Shown here piece after piece: positions 49,136 to 57,231 of a stretch of 64,000 nt of DNA. A program made the translations under genes and the position numbers. Below the pieces are notes generated by a model. The model did not search any database. It had not been told where the DNA came from and was given only the letters and a program-made list of their open reading frames with translations. Position 1 is the stretch's first letter. Each line of letters starts with the position of its first letter. Source of the DNA: Modestobacter sp. VKM Ac-2982 (lineage in GTDB: Bacteria; Actinomycetota; Actinomycetes; Mycobacteriales; Geodermatophilaceae); the NCBI RefSeq assembly GCF_026967935.1, contig NZ_JAPVBL010000003.1, forward strand, positions 737,243-801,242, in the 5' to 3' direction.

Positions 49136-50047
49136 ATGCGGATCACCCAGCGCTCGCTCGCCGTCACCGCACTGCAGGGCCTCAACCGCAACCAGGAGGC
49201 CATCTCCAAGCTGCAGGCCCAGCTGACGTCGGGCAAGACGATCAACAAGCCCTCCGACGACCCCACCGGCACGAACGCGGCGATGCAGACCCGCCAGGAG
49301 CTCGCCGGTGCCGCGCAGTACGCCCGGAACATCAACGACGGGATCGGCCTGCTCGACGCGACGGACTCCGCCCTGCAGAACATGATCAAGCAGGTGCAGA
49401 GCGTCCGGGCGAAGACGGTGGCCGGCCTCAACGACGGCGCCCTGTCCGGACCCTCCCGTGCCGCCTACCAGACCGAGGTCGCCGGGATCCGCGAGAGCCT
49501 GCTGGGCCTGGCCAACACCACGGTCCAGGGCGTGCCCGTCTTCGGCGGGGTGACCAGCGGGTCGACGGCGTACGACGTCACGACCGGCGCCTACCAGGGC
49601 TTCGGTGGCACCACCGTGCCGCCGATGCCGGTGGTCCCGGTCAACCGCCAGGTGTCCGACGCCGACACGATCCGGGTCGACCTCACCGGGCCGGAGGCCT
49701 TCGGCGACCCGGCGACCGGTGACCTGTTCTCCGTCGTCCAGTCCATCGCCACCGACCTGGTCGACGACCCGGCCGCCCTCGCCGGGCACCTCGACGACCT
49801 GGACGCCGTGCTGAACCGGATGCTGACGGCGGCGGCGGACATCGGTACGCGCACCAACCGGATCGAGACGGCCCAGCAGGTGAACAAGGACCTGCAGCTG
49901 TCGCTGACCAGCCGGTCCTCGGTCATCGAGAACGTGGACCTGCCCAAGACGATCATGAACCTGCAGATGCAGCAGGTCGGCTACGAGGCCGCGCTGGGGG
50001 CCACCGCGAAGGCCATCCAGCCCACTCTGCTGGACTTCCTGCGCTGA
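49136..50047 (+). CDS. flgL: hook-filament junction protein FlgL (HAP3)
   Basis: 303 residues, usual size. Flagellin-like ends: MRITQRSLAVTALQGLNRNQEAISKLQAQLTSGK, then NKPSDDPTGTNAAMQTRQEL, and at the C terminus ENVDLPKTIMNLQMQQVGYEAALGATAKAIQPTLLDFLR. It begins five bases after flgK. It is the second junction protein, adjoining flagellin. Confidence 0.95.
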   Translation: MRITQRSLAVTALQGLNRNQEAISKLQAQLTSGKTINKPSDDPTGTNAAMQTRQELAGAAQYARNINDGIGLLDATDSALQNMIKQVQSVRAKTVAGLNDGALSGPSRAAYQTEVAGIRESLLGLANTTVQGVPVFGGVTSGSTAYDVTTGAYQGFGGTTVPPMPVVPVNRQVSDADTIRVDLTGPEAFGDPATGDLFSVVQSIATDLVDDPAALAGHLDDLDAVLNRMLTAAADIGTRTNRIETAQQVNKDLQLSLTSRSSVIENVDLPKTIMNLQMQQVGYEAALGATAKAIQPTLLDFLR

Positions 50048-50050
50048 TCG

Positions 50051-50086
50051 TCGGCAGGTGGCCCCTTCCCGGGGTCAACCTGCCGA
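50051..50086 (+). terminator. hairpin after flgL
   Basis: TCGGCAGGT and ACCTGCCGA, with an inner GCCCC/CGGGG pairing, form a nearly continuous stem right after the flgL stop. Confidence 0.75.
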
Positions 50087-50099
50087 GAGAGCAAGAGCA

Positions 50100-50127
50100 G
50101 GGCGCGCCCACCCGGGTGGGCGCGCCC
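50100..50127 (+). terminator. second hairpin between flgL and csrA
   Basis: A 28-base perfect palindrome, GGGCGCGCCCACCC followed by its complement. Two strong hairpins in a row suggest that csrA is uncoupled from flgNKL transcription. Confidence 0.75.
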
Positions 50128-50189
50128 GGTCCCGCCGACCGGCGGGGCGATGCCACGGACGGCCCACACGAACCCATGGAGGGGTACCC

Positions 50190-50438
50190 ATGCTCACTCT
50201 CACCCGCAGCGTCGGCGAGAGCATCCGGATCGGCGAGGACATCGAGGTCTACGTCGTCGAGGTCCGCGGCGGAACCGTGCGGCTGGGCTTCAAGGCCCCC
50301 CGCGAGGTGACGATCCACCGTGAAGAGGTCTACAAGCAGATCGCCGAGGCGCAGAGCCTCGCCGCCGAGGTGGCCGCAGACGCGATGGCCGCGTTGTCGG
50401 CATTTGCACCAGCACCGGACCAGCCAACTGGCGAGTAG
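50190..50438 (+). CDS. csrA: translational regulator CsrA
   Basis: 82 residues: the 60-residue CsrA core (MLTLTRSVGESIRIGEDIEVYVVEV, GTVRLGFKAPREVTIHREEVYKQI) with the RNA-contacting start LTLTR and the conserved GxxAPxxxxxxREE segment, plus an Ala-rich C-terminal extension. CsrA binds GGA motifs in mRNA leaders; flagellin is the known target in Bacillus. The start is preceded by ATGGAGGGGT, whose GGA could allow autoregulation. No fliW partner is seen. Confidence 0.95.
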   Translation: MLTLTRSVGESIRIGEDIEVYVVEVRGGTVRLGFKAPREVTIHREEVYKQIAEAQSLAAEVAADAMAALSAFAPAPDQPTGE

Positions 50439-50451
50439 TGCCATAGAGGTG

Positions 50452-50459
50452 GCCGATAC
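50452..50459 (+). promoter_or_regulatory. sigma-28-like -10 before the 50581 gene
   Basis: GCCGATAC differs by one base from the WhiG/FliA -10 GCCGATAA, in a locally AT-richer gap. A convincing -35 at 15-16 bases is missing (CGAG), so this is a weak candidate. Confidence 0.3.
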
Positions 50460-50580
50460 GCCTCAATAACAGCTCACCCCGTCCGTCACAGTAGTCACAG
50501 GGCGGCGAGTCTCGCCGTCGGCGGCCATGATCGTGCGCAAGTCTCTCCCCACAGCACCACGGTTACAGGGGGAGACGAAC

Positions 50581-51177
50581 ATGGAACTCAGCGCACTCGC
50601 ATCGGGCCCGGCAGACGGCGTCGAGCTGTCGGTCGACCTGCGCGTCGGGCCGTCCGGCGCCGACGACCTGCGTCCCTGTGATGCCGTCGACGGCTCCTTC
50701 GGTGAGCCGGCCGCCGGCGCGGCCTGGTCGGAGACGGTCGTGGTGCACGTCCAGCTGCGCCCCCGCCGGCCGGCCACCCGCCGGTGCCTCGCCGCCCTCG
50801 CGGCGCTGGCCGCCCGGCACGAGTCGGTGGCCTTCGCGCTGACCGGCCTCAGCGGCGACGACCGCGCCGTCCGGATCACCGTCGGCGTCGAGCTCGGCCC
50901 GCGCGAGCTGATCGCGAAGTTCTCCGACCAGGCGCAGGCCGCCTACGCCTTCGTGGACGGGCTCTTCACCGACCTCTACGACTTCATGCCGGTGTACGTC
51001 GCCGAGCCGAACGAGGTCGAGCGCGCAGCGGCCGCCGGCGTGCTCGAGGCCGTCGAGACGCCCCGGCCCCGCATGCCGGCGCCGCGGGTCCCCGCCCCGC
51101 GCATCCCCTCGCCGCGCCGTCCCTCCGGTGACAGCGTCCACGCCCCCGTGCGCCGCGGGGTGCCCGCCCTCGTCTGA
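50581..51177 (+). CDS. protein of unknown function, flagellar border
   Basis: 198 residues from ATG 50581 with GGGGAG six bases upstream. No signal peptide or membrane segment. The middle (about 60-140) looks like a folded alpha/beta domain: ETVVVHVQLRPRRPATRRCLAALAALAARHESVAFALTGLSG, then FSDQAQAAYAFVDGLFTDLYDFMPVYVAEP. A Pro/Arg-rich tail of repeated PAPRxPSP-like words follows. It does not resemble FliW. Family not recognised; linkage to csrA and flagella is by position and a possible promoter only. Confidence 0.65.
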   Translation: MELSALASGPADGVELSVDLRVGPSGADDLRPCDAVDGSFGEPAAGAAWSETVVVHVQLRPRRPATRRCLAALAALAARHESVAFALTGLSGDDRAVRITVGVELGPRELIAKFSDQAQAAYAFVDGLFTDLYDFMPVYVAEPNEVERAAAAGVLEAVETPRPRMPAPRVPAPRIPSPRRPSGDSVHAPVRRGVPALV

Positions 51178-51282
51178 GGCCGGACGCAGTCGGCCCACCG
51201 AGGGCCGAGTCCGCGCTCGCCGCCGCAACACGCCCAGGCACGCCCCACCCCAGCCCACCTGCACTTCCCCTCAGGAGGACCG

Positions 51283-52380
51283 GTGTCCCAGGACATGCTC
51301 ACCACCCAGCTCGCCACCGACCCCGCCCGGACCCGTGAGCCGCTCGTCTTCGGTGGGCTCACCGAGGCCGAGGGCTGGGCGCTGGCCCCGATCACCCCCC
51401 GCGACCGGGTGCACTTCCGCACCGACCGGGAGCTGCCGCTGGACACCTTCCGGGCGGCCCTGCCGGCCGAGGTCACGGTGACCTACGACGAGGGCGACGG
51501 TCTGTACCGGGTCGACGGCGAGACAGGGACGTCCGAGGAGCTCGCCGGCGTGATCCGTGCCTGGTGCGCCGCCGAGGGCTACGCGACGGTCGGGCTGCGG
51601 CCGGAGACCGGCGTGCGCCGCCGGGCACCCCGCGACCTGCCGGCCACCTTCCTCGACGGGCTGTGCCGGCACTACTGCCGGGTCAGCCTCAAGCGCCTGC
51701 AGCGGAACATGAGCACGATCCGGCTGCACCTGCCCGACAACGACGACGTCGACCAGCAGGTGGCCGAGTGGGTCCTGAAGGCGGTGAGCCAGTACGACGA
51801 GACCAAGTCCGTCCCCTTCGGCGCCTTCCTGGCGACCCAGCTCTCCAAGTGGGTCCATGACCTGGGGCGCAACGCCTACGGCCGGACCGCGGCCGACACG
51901 GAGAACAAGCAGCAGAAGGCGGTGGCCGCGTTCACCGCGGAGCACCAGCGCCGGCCCAGCGAGAAGGAGCTGGCTGCCTACATGGGCCAGAGCGTGGCCA
52001 CGCTGCGCCGCAACTCCCAGACCGTCGCCACCCTGAACGGCCTGCGCAACCTGCAGTCCCTGGACGGTGGGGCCGACACGGTGGAGTTCGTCGTCCCCGA
52101 CAGCGCCGAGGTGCCCGACGAGATCATGGGCGAGGCCGAGCAGAGCCTGCTGTCGCACGCCCTGACCGCCGCGTGCGCCCCCGACCCGACCGCCCGTCGG
52201 GACCAGCGGGCGGCGCAGCCGAACGTGCTGGGCTGGGCGACCTGGTACCTGACGACCTGGGGCGGGCAGACCAAGACACAGCTGTCGGCCGACCTGGGCA
52301 CGTCGGTGCGCAACATGAACGTGCACGCCGACCGCGCCGAGAAGGCCCTCAAGGACCGGCTCGCCGAGCTGGGCGGCTGA
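51283..52380 (+). CDS. divergent sigma-70-like protein with novel N-terminal region
   Basis: 365 residues from GTG 51283 (AGGAGG upstream). Residues 1-120 are of unknown type. About 140-200 resemble sigma region 2: QVAEWVLKAVSQYDETKSVPFGAFLATQLSKWVHDLGR parallels the region 2 helix that ends in a conserved aromatic patch. About 205-240 resemble region 3 (HQRRPSEKELAAYMGQSVATLRR). About 325-362 resemble a region 4 helix-turn-helix (TKTQLSADLGTSVRNMNVHADRAEKAL). Whether it binds RNA polymerase is untested. It might be an alternative sigma factor or an antagonist. Confidence 0.6.
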   Translation: MSQDMLTTQLATDPARTREPLVFGGLTEAEGWALAPITPRDRVHFRTDRELPLDTFRAALPAEVTVTYDEGDGLYRVDGETGTSEELAGVIRAWCAAEGYATVGLRPETGVRRRAPRDLPATFLDGLCRHYCRVSLKRLQRNMSTIRLHLPDNDDVDQQVAEWVLKAVSQYDETKSVPFGAFLATQLSKWVHDLGRNAYGRTAADTENKQQKAVAAFTAEHQRRPSEKELAAYMGQSVATLRRNSQTVATLNGLRNLQSLDGGADTVEFVVPDSAEVPDEIMGEAEQSLLSHALTAACAPDPTARRDQRAAQPNVLGWATWYLTTWGGQTKTQLSADLGTSVRNMNVHADRAEKALKDRLAELGG

Positions 52381-52460
52381 GCTCTGCCGGGCCGCCGGCA
52401 CGTGCTGCGGCCCGGTGGCCGGAAGCTGGCGACGGCGGGCGGAAAAGGTTGCGATCCGGG

Positions 52461-52487
52461 TCCATTGGCCCTCTCACCTGCCGATAT
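52461..52487 (+). promoter_or_regulatory. sigma-28-like promoter before the 52495/52572 genes
   Basis: TCCA, 15 bases, GCCGATAT. The -10 matches seven of eight bases of GCCGATAA. Its end is seven bases before GTG 52495. Confidence 0.4.
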
Positions 52488-52494
52488 CCAAGTC

Positions 52495-52575
52495 GTGAAC
52501 GCGCCGGAGCCCACTCGCCGCACTGCGGGAGCCGGTCGTCCAGCCCGGGCCCAGCGTCCGGCGGTGGAGGAGTGA
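52495..52575 (+). CDS. possible 26-residue leader peptide
   Basis: A short frame from GTG 52495 ends in a TGA that overlaps the GTG of the next gene (GTGA at 52572). It begins where transcription from the 52461-52487 element would start, so it could be translated leaderless and couple to the downstream gene. The peptide is basic and Ala/Pro/Arg-rich with no regulatory codon run. It could be chance. Confidence 0.3.
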   Translation: MNAPEPTRRTAGAGRPARAQRPAVEE

Positions 52576-52919
52576 GCGGCCCCCCGGTCGAGGACCCGGC
52601 GCAGGCGGTCCTGGTGCCGCACTGGCTGAGCAGTCCGGACCGGCTCGAGGTCGAGCGGGTCGTGCGGGCTGCGCTCGACGGCGGACCGCTGCACCCGGTC
52701 GCCGCCGTCCACCTGGGCGAGGTCCTCACCGAACTGCACGTGGCCGCCGCCCGCGAGGTCGTCTGGCCCGCACCCACCGCGCGCGTCCGCCGGGCCACCG
52801 GCTGGTCCGACGACGTCGTCCCGGTGCGGCTGTCCGCCGTCGAACTGGCGAGCGTGTTGTCCCTGCCCGGTCTGGCGACCGTGGCCCGAGAAGCCCTGAC
52901 CGGAGGACGCAGCGCATGA
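52572..52919 (+). CDS. protein of unknown function
   Basis: 115 residues from GTG 52572. GGAGGA lies directly before the start with almost no spacer, so initiation may depend on coupling to the overlapping upstream short frame. Soluble, helical, with tryptophans in PHWLSSPDRL, REVVWPAP and TGWSDDVV. No family recognised. Overlaps the next gene by ATGA and is probably its partner. Confidence 0.55.
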   Translation: MSGPPVEDPAQAVLVPHWLSSPDRLEVERVVRAALDGGPLHPVAAVHLGEVLTELHVAAAREVVWPAPTARVRRATGWSDDVVPVRLSAVELASVLSLPGLATVAREALTGGRSA

Positions 52920-53677
52920 CCGGAGCGCTCTTCGGCGCCCCCGCCGGGCTCCTCCAGCGACTGAACCGGGCCGAGGTCCGGGTGCCCGACGTGTGGGCCG
53001 CCGTGGAGCTGCTGGCCGACCGGGGTGTCCACCCGGACCTGGAGCTCGGCGTCCTGGACGGGGCGGGCCGCGGCCCGATGCTGGTGCTGGACGACACCGG
53101 TCGTCGCACCCGCGTCCTGCTCGCCGAGCTCGCCGCGGAGATGACCCGTGCCCGGGTGCCCGTGACGGCGGAGTCGGTCGCCACCGCACTGGGTGCCTGG
53201 CTCGCCCGCCGCCCGGTGCCCGACCCGGTGGCCCTCGCCACCGGCGTCGCCGTCCTGGACTGGTCCGATGCCCGGCACACCGCGCTGGGCTGGCGGGTGG
53301 TGGTCGCGCGTGAGCAGCTGGTCGTGCCCTGGCGCCCGTCCCGCACCGCGACGCTGCCCCTGGTCCACCAGGTGCGCTCGGCGGCGCTGGGCCGGGCCGC
53401 GATCGTCCGGACCGCGCTCCGGGTCGAGGGCCCGGTGGGCCTGTGGACCTCGACCGGCGTGCCCGGCATGGACACCGCGGTCCTGGTGCGCCCCGAGGAG
53501 CTGCTCGCCGAGATGGCCACCGCCGGGCTGCGGCTGCACGACATGCACGTCGTCGTCACCCCCCACCGGCCGGTCGCCTGCGCGGACGCCGCCGTGGCGC
53601 GCCGGCTGGTCGCGGAGGCGACCGATGCCTGCGCCACCCTGCCGTGGCAGGAGCTGGCCGACCTCGGCTGGGCCTGA
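52916..53677 (+). CDS. protein of unknown function
   Basis: 253 residues, no signal or membrane segment. An N-terminal half with RVPDVWAAVELLADRGVHPDLELGV and LVLDDTGRRTRVLLAELAAEM is followed by a second half with TGVAVLDWSDARHTALGWRVVVAREQLVVPWRP and VLVRPEELLAEMATAGLRLHDMHVVVTP. Alternating strands and helices suggest a two-domain alpha/beta protein. It is coupled to the preceding gene by ATGA. It is convergent with the NlpC/M15 gene. Function unknown. Confidence 0.6.
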   Translation: MTGALFGAPAGLLQRLNRAEVRVPDVWAAVELLADRGVHPDLELGVLDGAGRGPMLVLDDTGRRTRVLLAELAAEMTRARVPVTAESVATALGAWLARRPVPDPVALATGVAVLDWSDARHTALGWRVVVAREQLVVPWRPSRTATLPLVHQVRSAALGRAAIVRTALRVEGPVGLWTSTGVPGMDTAVLVRPEELLAEMATAGLRLHDMHVVVTPHRPVACADAAVARRLVAEATDACATLPWQELADLGWA

Positions 53678-53701
53678 CCCGTCCGCCCGGCCGACCGCCG
53701 G

Positions 53702-55645
53702 TCAGCTCAGCTCGCCGTACTCCCAGTGCCACGGCTCCGGGTTCTGCCCGCCCGCCCGCGCCCACTCCGGGTGCCGCCAGCCGAAGTGGCCGGCGTTGCG
53801 CTGCATCCACGCCGTCTGCGCGGTGCCGAAGACGTTGATCCCGCCGCAGAGGTCGACCGCCAAGGCCCAGCCGTGGTTGGAGGTCCCCGGCACCGCGGTG
53901 ATCTTCGGCTTGCGGTGGTGCGCGTCGACCTGGGCGCCCAGCGACCGGTAGGAGTCGGTGATGCACAAGGGGGTGCCGAAGGCCTGCGCGTAGGCCGCGG
54001 ACATCGCCCGGTAGGCCGCCGCCGCGTCACAGCGCAACCTGTGTCCGCTCCCGATCGTGCAGAGCTGGTCGGCGGGGATCTGCCCGTTGGCCCATCCACC
54101 CCACGCGCCGGACACGGGCCCGGCGCCGCTGCCCGGGGCGGGCAGCGGAGCGCTGCACGTCGCCGTGACGGGGCCGCTGACCGGCACCGGCGTGGGCCTG
54201 GCCGGCGGCACCGACACCCGGACGGCGGTGCTCAGGTCGGCCAGTTCGCGCACCGCCACCTGATGCCGGTCGGCCGAGGCGGACAGCACGCTCGTGCCGC
54301 CCACGTACAGGCCGACGTCGTCCAGGCCGCTGCGCGGATCGGTGCTGAACACCAGGTCGCCCACCTGGAGCTGGCCGGCCGGGACCGGCGTGCCCTGGGC
54401 CCACTGGCCGGGCAGGTCGGTGGGCAGCCCGACGCCGCCCTGGGCCCAGGCCGTGGCGGTGAGCCCACCGCAGTCGTACCCGTCAGGCCCGTGCTGCCCG
54501 AGCAGGTACGGCTTGCCGAGCTGGGCGAAGGCGGCGCTGACCGCGGCGACGGTCTCGGCCGGGAGCACGGTGAGCGTGCCGCCGGCGGCGTAGGTGGTGG
54601 CCACGCCCGGCACCGGTGCGCCCGTGGGGTCGCGCAGCGCGGCGAGCCCGGCCGGCAGCGTCCCCGGGTCGGTCAGCGCCGCGGCGGGCGGCGGGGTGAC
54701 GCCGGCCGCAGCCAGCCGGCCGAGGTGGTCCTGCCAGCCGGTCAGCGCGGCGGTGTTGCGTGCCTGCTGGTCGGGCGCGGCGGCGCTCGTCGACAGCGCA
54801 GCCCACTGGGCGCTCACGGTCGGGTCGAGGTCGGCGACGATCGCGCGGACCTCGGTGAGCACGTCGGCGGCGCGGCCGCGCGCCTGCGCCGCGGCCGCCT
54901 CGGCCGCGGCGGCGGTGTCGGTGTGCTGCGCCGCCTGGACGGCGGCCAGGGCGGCGCGGGCCACCGAGCTGTCCTGCTGCTCGGCCAGCAGCTCGGCCAG
55001 GCCCTGCGCGTGCAGGACGTCGGAGGTCGAACCGGGCTGGTGCAGGGAGAGCTGTGCCAGCGGCCAGCGCTCCTCCGGACTGCGCCGGTACGTGGTGGCC
55101 GCGTGGGCACCGACGGCAGTCCGGTCCGCGGTGACCACGGCCAGGGCGGCCGTGCCGGCGTCGCGAGCCTGCTGCGCCTGGGCGTCGAGGGCCTCTGCCT
55201 CGGCCAGCGCGGCCCGGTGGCGCGCGGCGGCGTCCGCCAGGGTCGCCGCGGTGGCCGCCACCTCGCTGGCGGCAGCCGGTGCGGGCACCTGGCCGGCCTC
55301 GGTGGGCGGCTGGGCGCTGACGGCCAGGACGCCGATCAGGGCCAGCGTCGCACCGCCGACGACGGCCAGGCGGTGCCACCAGCGCCGCGGGTCACCGGTG
55401 GTGCGGGCACGCCGGGGCGCCGGTCCGCGGGTGGCCGGAGCCGGACGACGGCCGGCGGGGACCGGTCTCCGCCCCGTGGGCTGACGGACCTGCGCCGTGC
55501 CGGTCCCGGGCTTCCTCGCGGCCGTCTTCCGGGCGGGTGCCTGCTGTGCGGGCGGCTTCCGTACGGATGGCTTCCGTGCGGGCTGGCCGGCGGTGGCGGA
55601 CCGGGCACGGGGCCGCGCAGGAGCGTGCGGGCGTGGTGCGGACAC
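53702..55645 (-). CDS. secreted protein with degenerate NlpC/P60 and M15 carboxypeptidase domains
   Basis: 647 residues from GTG 55645 (GGGGGAA upstream). A long Arg/Pro/Lys-rich cytoplasmic start (1-90) is followed by a membrane anchor (about 93-112), an Ala-rich coiled coil (120-290), an NlpC/P60 domain (about 380-470) and a C-terminal M15 peptidase domain (about 535-647). M15 zinc motifs are present: SNHGWALAVDL and EPWHWEYG. In NlpC the cysteine is kept (GYDCGGL), but the catalytic His position reads LDDVGLYVG, Asp instead of His. So only the carboxypeptidase is likely active. Confidence 0.85.
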   Translation of the reverse strand: MSAPRPHAPARPRARSATAGQPARKPSVRKPPAQQAPARKTAARKPGTGTAQVRQPTGRRPVPAGRRPAPATRGPAPRRARTTGDPRRWWHRLAVVGGATLALIGVLAVSAQPPTEAGQVPAPAAASEVAATAATLADAAARHRAALAEAEALDAQAQQARDAGTAALAVVTADRTAVGAHAATTYRRSPEERWPLAQLSLHQPGSTSDVLHAQGLAELLAEQQDSSVARAALAAVQAAQHTDTAAAAEAAAAQARGRAADVLTEVRAIVADLDPTVSAQWAALSTSAAAPDQQARNTAALTGWQDHLGRLAAAGVTPPPAAALTDPGTLPAGLAALRDPTGAPVPGVATTYAAGGTLTVLPAETVAAVSAAFAQLGKPYLLGQHGPDGYDCGGLTATAWAQGGVGLPTDLPGQWAQGTPVPAGQLQVGDLVFSTDPRSGLDDVGLYVGGTSVLSASADRHQVAVRELADLSTAVRVSVPPARPTPVPVSGPVTATCSAPLPAPGSGAGPVSGAWGGWANGQIPADQLCTIGSGHRLRCDAAAAYRAMSAAYAQAFGTPLCITDSYRSLGAQVDAHHRKPKITAVPGTSNHGWALAVDLCGGINVFGTAQTAWMQRNAGHFGWRHPEWARAGGQNPEPWHWEYGELS

Positions 55646-55784
55646 CGTCGTTCCCCCAGCTGCGTCGGATCGGCCCGGCCGCCAGGTGGCGCCCGTTGTC
55701 CTGATCCCATCGACGTGCCAGCCGGGCCGGTGGAGGTCTCTCACCGGTTCGGGGGGTGCAGCTCACCCCTTCGGGGGGAGACGA

Positions 55785-55820
55785 CGAGGCCCCGCCGTCC
55801 AACAGGACGGCGGGGCCTCG
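55785..55820 (-). terminator. terminator of gltA
   Basis: A 16-bp perfect stem, CGAGGCCCCGCCGTCC and its complement, with an AACA tetraloop, 18 bases after the citrate synthase stop. Confidence 0.88.
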
Positions 55821-55838
55821 GGTGGTGCGATCCGGTGG

Positions 55839-57140
55839 CTACCGGTTGTCGAGCTCCACGAAGGAGCGCTCGGCCGGGCCGGTGTAGACCTGCCGCGGGC
55901 GGCCGATCTTCGTGGCCGGGTCCTCGATCATCTCCCGCCACTGGGCGATCCAGCCGGGCAGCCGGCCGATCGCGAACAGCACGGTGAACATCCGGGTCGG
56001 GAAGCCCATCGCCCGGTAGATCAGCCCGGTGTAGAAGTCGACGTTCGGGTAGAGCTTGCGCTCGACGAAGTAGTCGTCGGAGAGCGCGATCTCCTCCAGC
56101 TGCCGGGCCAGGTCGAGCAGCTCGTTGTTGCCGCCCAGCTTGTCCAGCACCGTGTCGGCGGTCGCCTTCACCAGGGCCGCGCGCGGGTCGTAGTTCTTGT
56201 AGACCCGGTGCCCGAAGCCCATCAGCTTGACGCCGGGCTCCTTGTCCTTCACCCGCGCGACGAAGCGGTTGATGTCACCGCCGTCGGCCTTGATCGCCTC
56301 GAGCATCTCCAGCACCGACTGGTTCGCCCCGCCGTGCAGCGGGCCGAACAGCGCGTTGATGCCGGCCGAGACCGAGGCGAACATGTTGGCCTGCGAGCTG
56401 CCGACCAGCCGGACCGTGGAGGTGGAGCAGTTCTGCTCGTGGTCGGCGTGCAGCACGAACAGCATGTCCAGCGCCTTGACCAGCTCCGGGTCGGCCTCGT
56501 ACGGCTCGGCCGGGAAGCCGAAGGTCATCCGCAGGAAGTTCTCCACCAGGCCCAGGGAGTTGTCCGGGTAGAGGAACGGCTGCCCGATCGACTTCTTGTA
56601 GGCGTAGGCGGCGATGGTCGGGAGCTTGGCCAGCAGGCGCACGGTCGACAGCTCGACCTGCTGCTGGTTGAAGGGGTCGAGCGAGTCCTGGTAGAAGGTC
56701 GACAGCGCGCTGACCGCCGAGGACAGCACGGGCATCGGGTGCGCGTCGCGCGGGAAGCCGTTGAAGAACCCCTTGAGGTCCTCGTGCAGCAGGGTGTGCC
56801 GGCGGATCCGCTGGTCGAACTCCCCCAGCTGGTCGGCCGTCGGCAGCTCGCCGTAGATCAGCAGGTAGGAGACCTCGAGGAAGCTCGCCTTGCCGGCCAG
56901 CTGGTCGATCGGGTAACCGCGGTACCGCAGGATGCCCTGGTCGCCGTCGATGTAGGTGATCGCCGAGGTGCAGGACGCGGTGTTCACGAACCCGATGTCC
57001 AGGGCGACCTGGCCGGTCGTGGCCAGCAGCTTGCTCGTGTCGATTCCCTCGGACCCCTCGGTCGCGGGGACGACCCGGAGCGGCAGTTCGCCGCCGGGCC
57101 AGCGCAGGGCTACGTCTGGGGTGTTCGCTGTCTCGCTCAT
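55839..57140 (-). CDS. gltA: citrate synthase (type II)
   Basis: 433 residues, typical of hexameric type II enzymes. Catalytic residues are visible: His in LFVLHADHEQNCST, His in LMGFGHRVYKNYDPRA and Asp in YPNVDFYTGLIYRAMG. It condenses acetyl-CoA with oxaloacetate to open the TCA cycle. TAGCGT at 57150-57155 may be the -10, leaving almost no leader. It lies just downstream of fumC, another TCA gene, but a terminator separates them. Confidence 0.97.
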   Translation of the reverse strand: MSETANTPDVALRWPGGELPLRVVPATEGSEGIDTSKLLATTGQVALDIGFVNTASCTSAITYIDGDQGILRYRGYPIDQLAGKASFLEVSYLLIYGELPTADQLGEFDQRIRRHTLLHEDLKGFFNGFPRDAHPMPVLSSAVSALSTFYQDSLDPFNQQQVELSTVRLLAKLPTIAAYAYKKSIGQPFLYPDNSLGLVENFLRMTFGFPAEPYEADPELVKALDMLFVLHADHEQNCSTSTVRLVGSSQANMFASVSAGINALFGPLHGGANQSVLEMLEAIKADGGDINRFVARVKDKEPGVKLMGFGHRVYKNYDPRAALVKATADTVLDKLGGNNELLDLARQLEEIALSDDYFVERKLYPNVDFYTGLIYRAMGFPTRMFTVLFAIGRLPGWIAQWREMIEDPATKIGRPRQVYTGPAERSFVELDNR

Positions 57141-57177
57141 CAGGTCTGGACGCTACTCAGTTCTCGTCGGGATGCGA

Positions 57178-57213
57178 CACGGCCCCGCCGCAGGAACCTG
57201 TGACGGGGCCGTG
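57178..57213 (-). terminator. terminator of fumC
   Basis: CACGGCCCCG (57178-57187) pairs with CGGGGCCGTG (57204-57213), with an inner CAGG/CCTG stem. It lies 18 bases after the fumC stop. Confidence 0.8.
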
Positions 57214-57231
57214 GAGGGACGGTCGTCGGCG

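Noticed and set aside
50581-51177. FliW, the CsrA antagonist, as the gene next to csrA
   Set aside because: The protein is longer than FliW, has a Pro/Arg tail and lacks the FliW core pattern of a short beta barrel.
52173-52571. Upstream extension of the 52572 gene to ATG 52173
   Set aside because: It would overlap 200 bases of the sigma-like gene and the added sequence is Arg/Pro/Gly-rich shadow sequence.
46092-53677. Horizontal transfer of the flagellar island by a phage or integrative element
   Set aside because: No integrase, attachment site, tRNA end or composition shift is visible, and codon use looks like that of the flanking genes.
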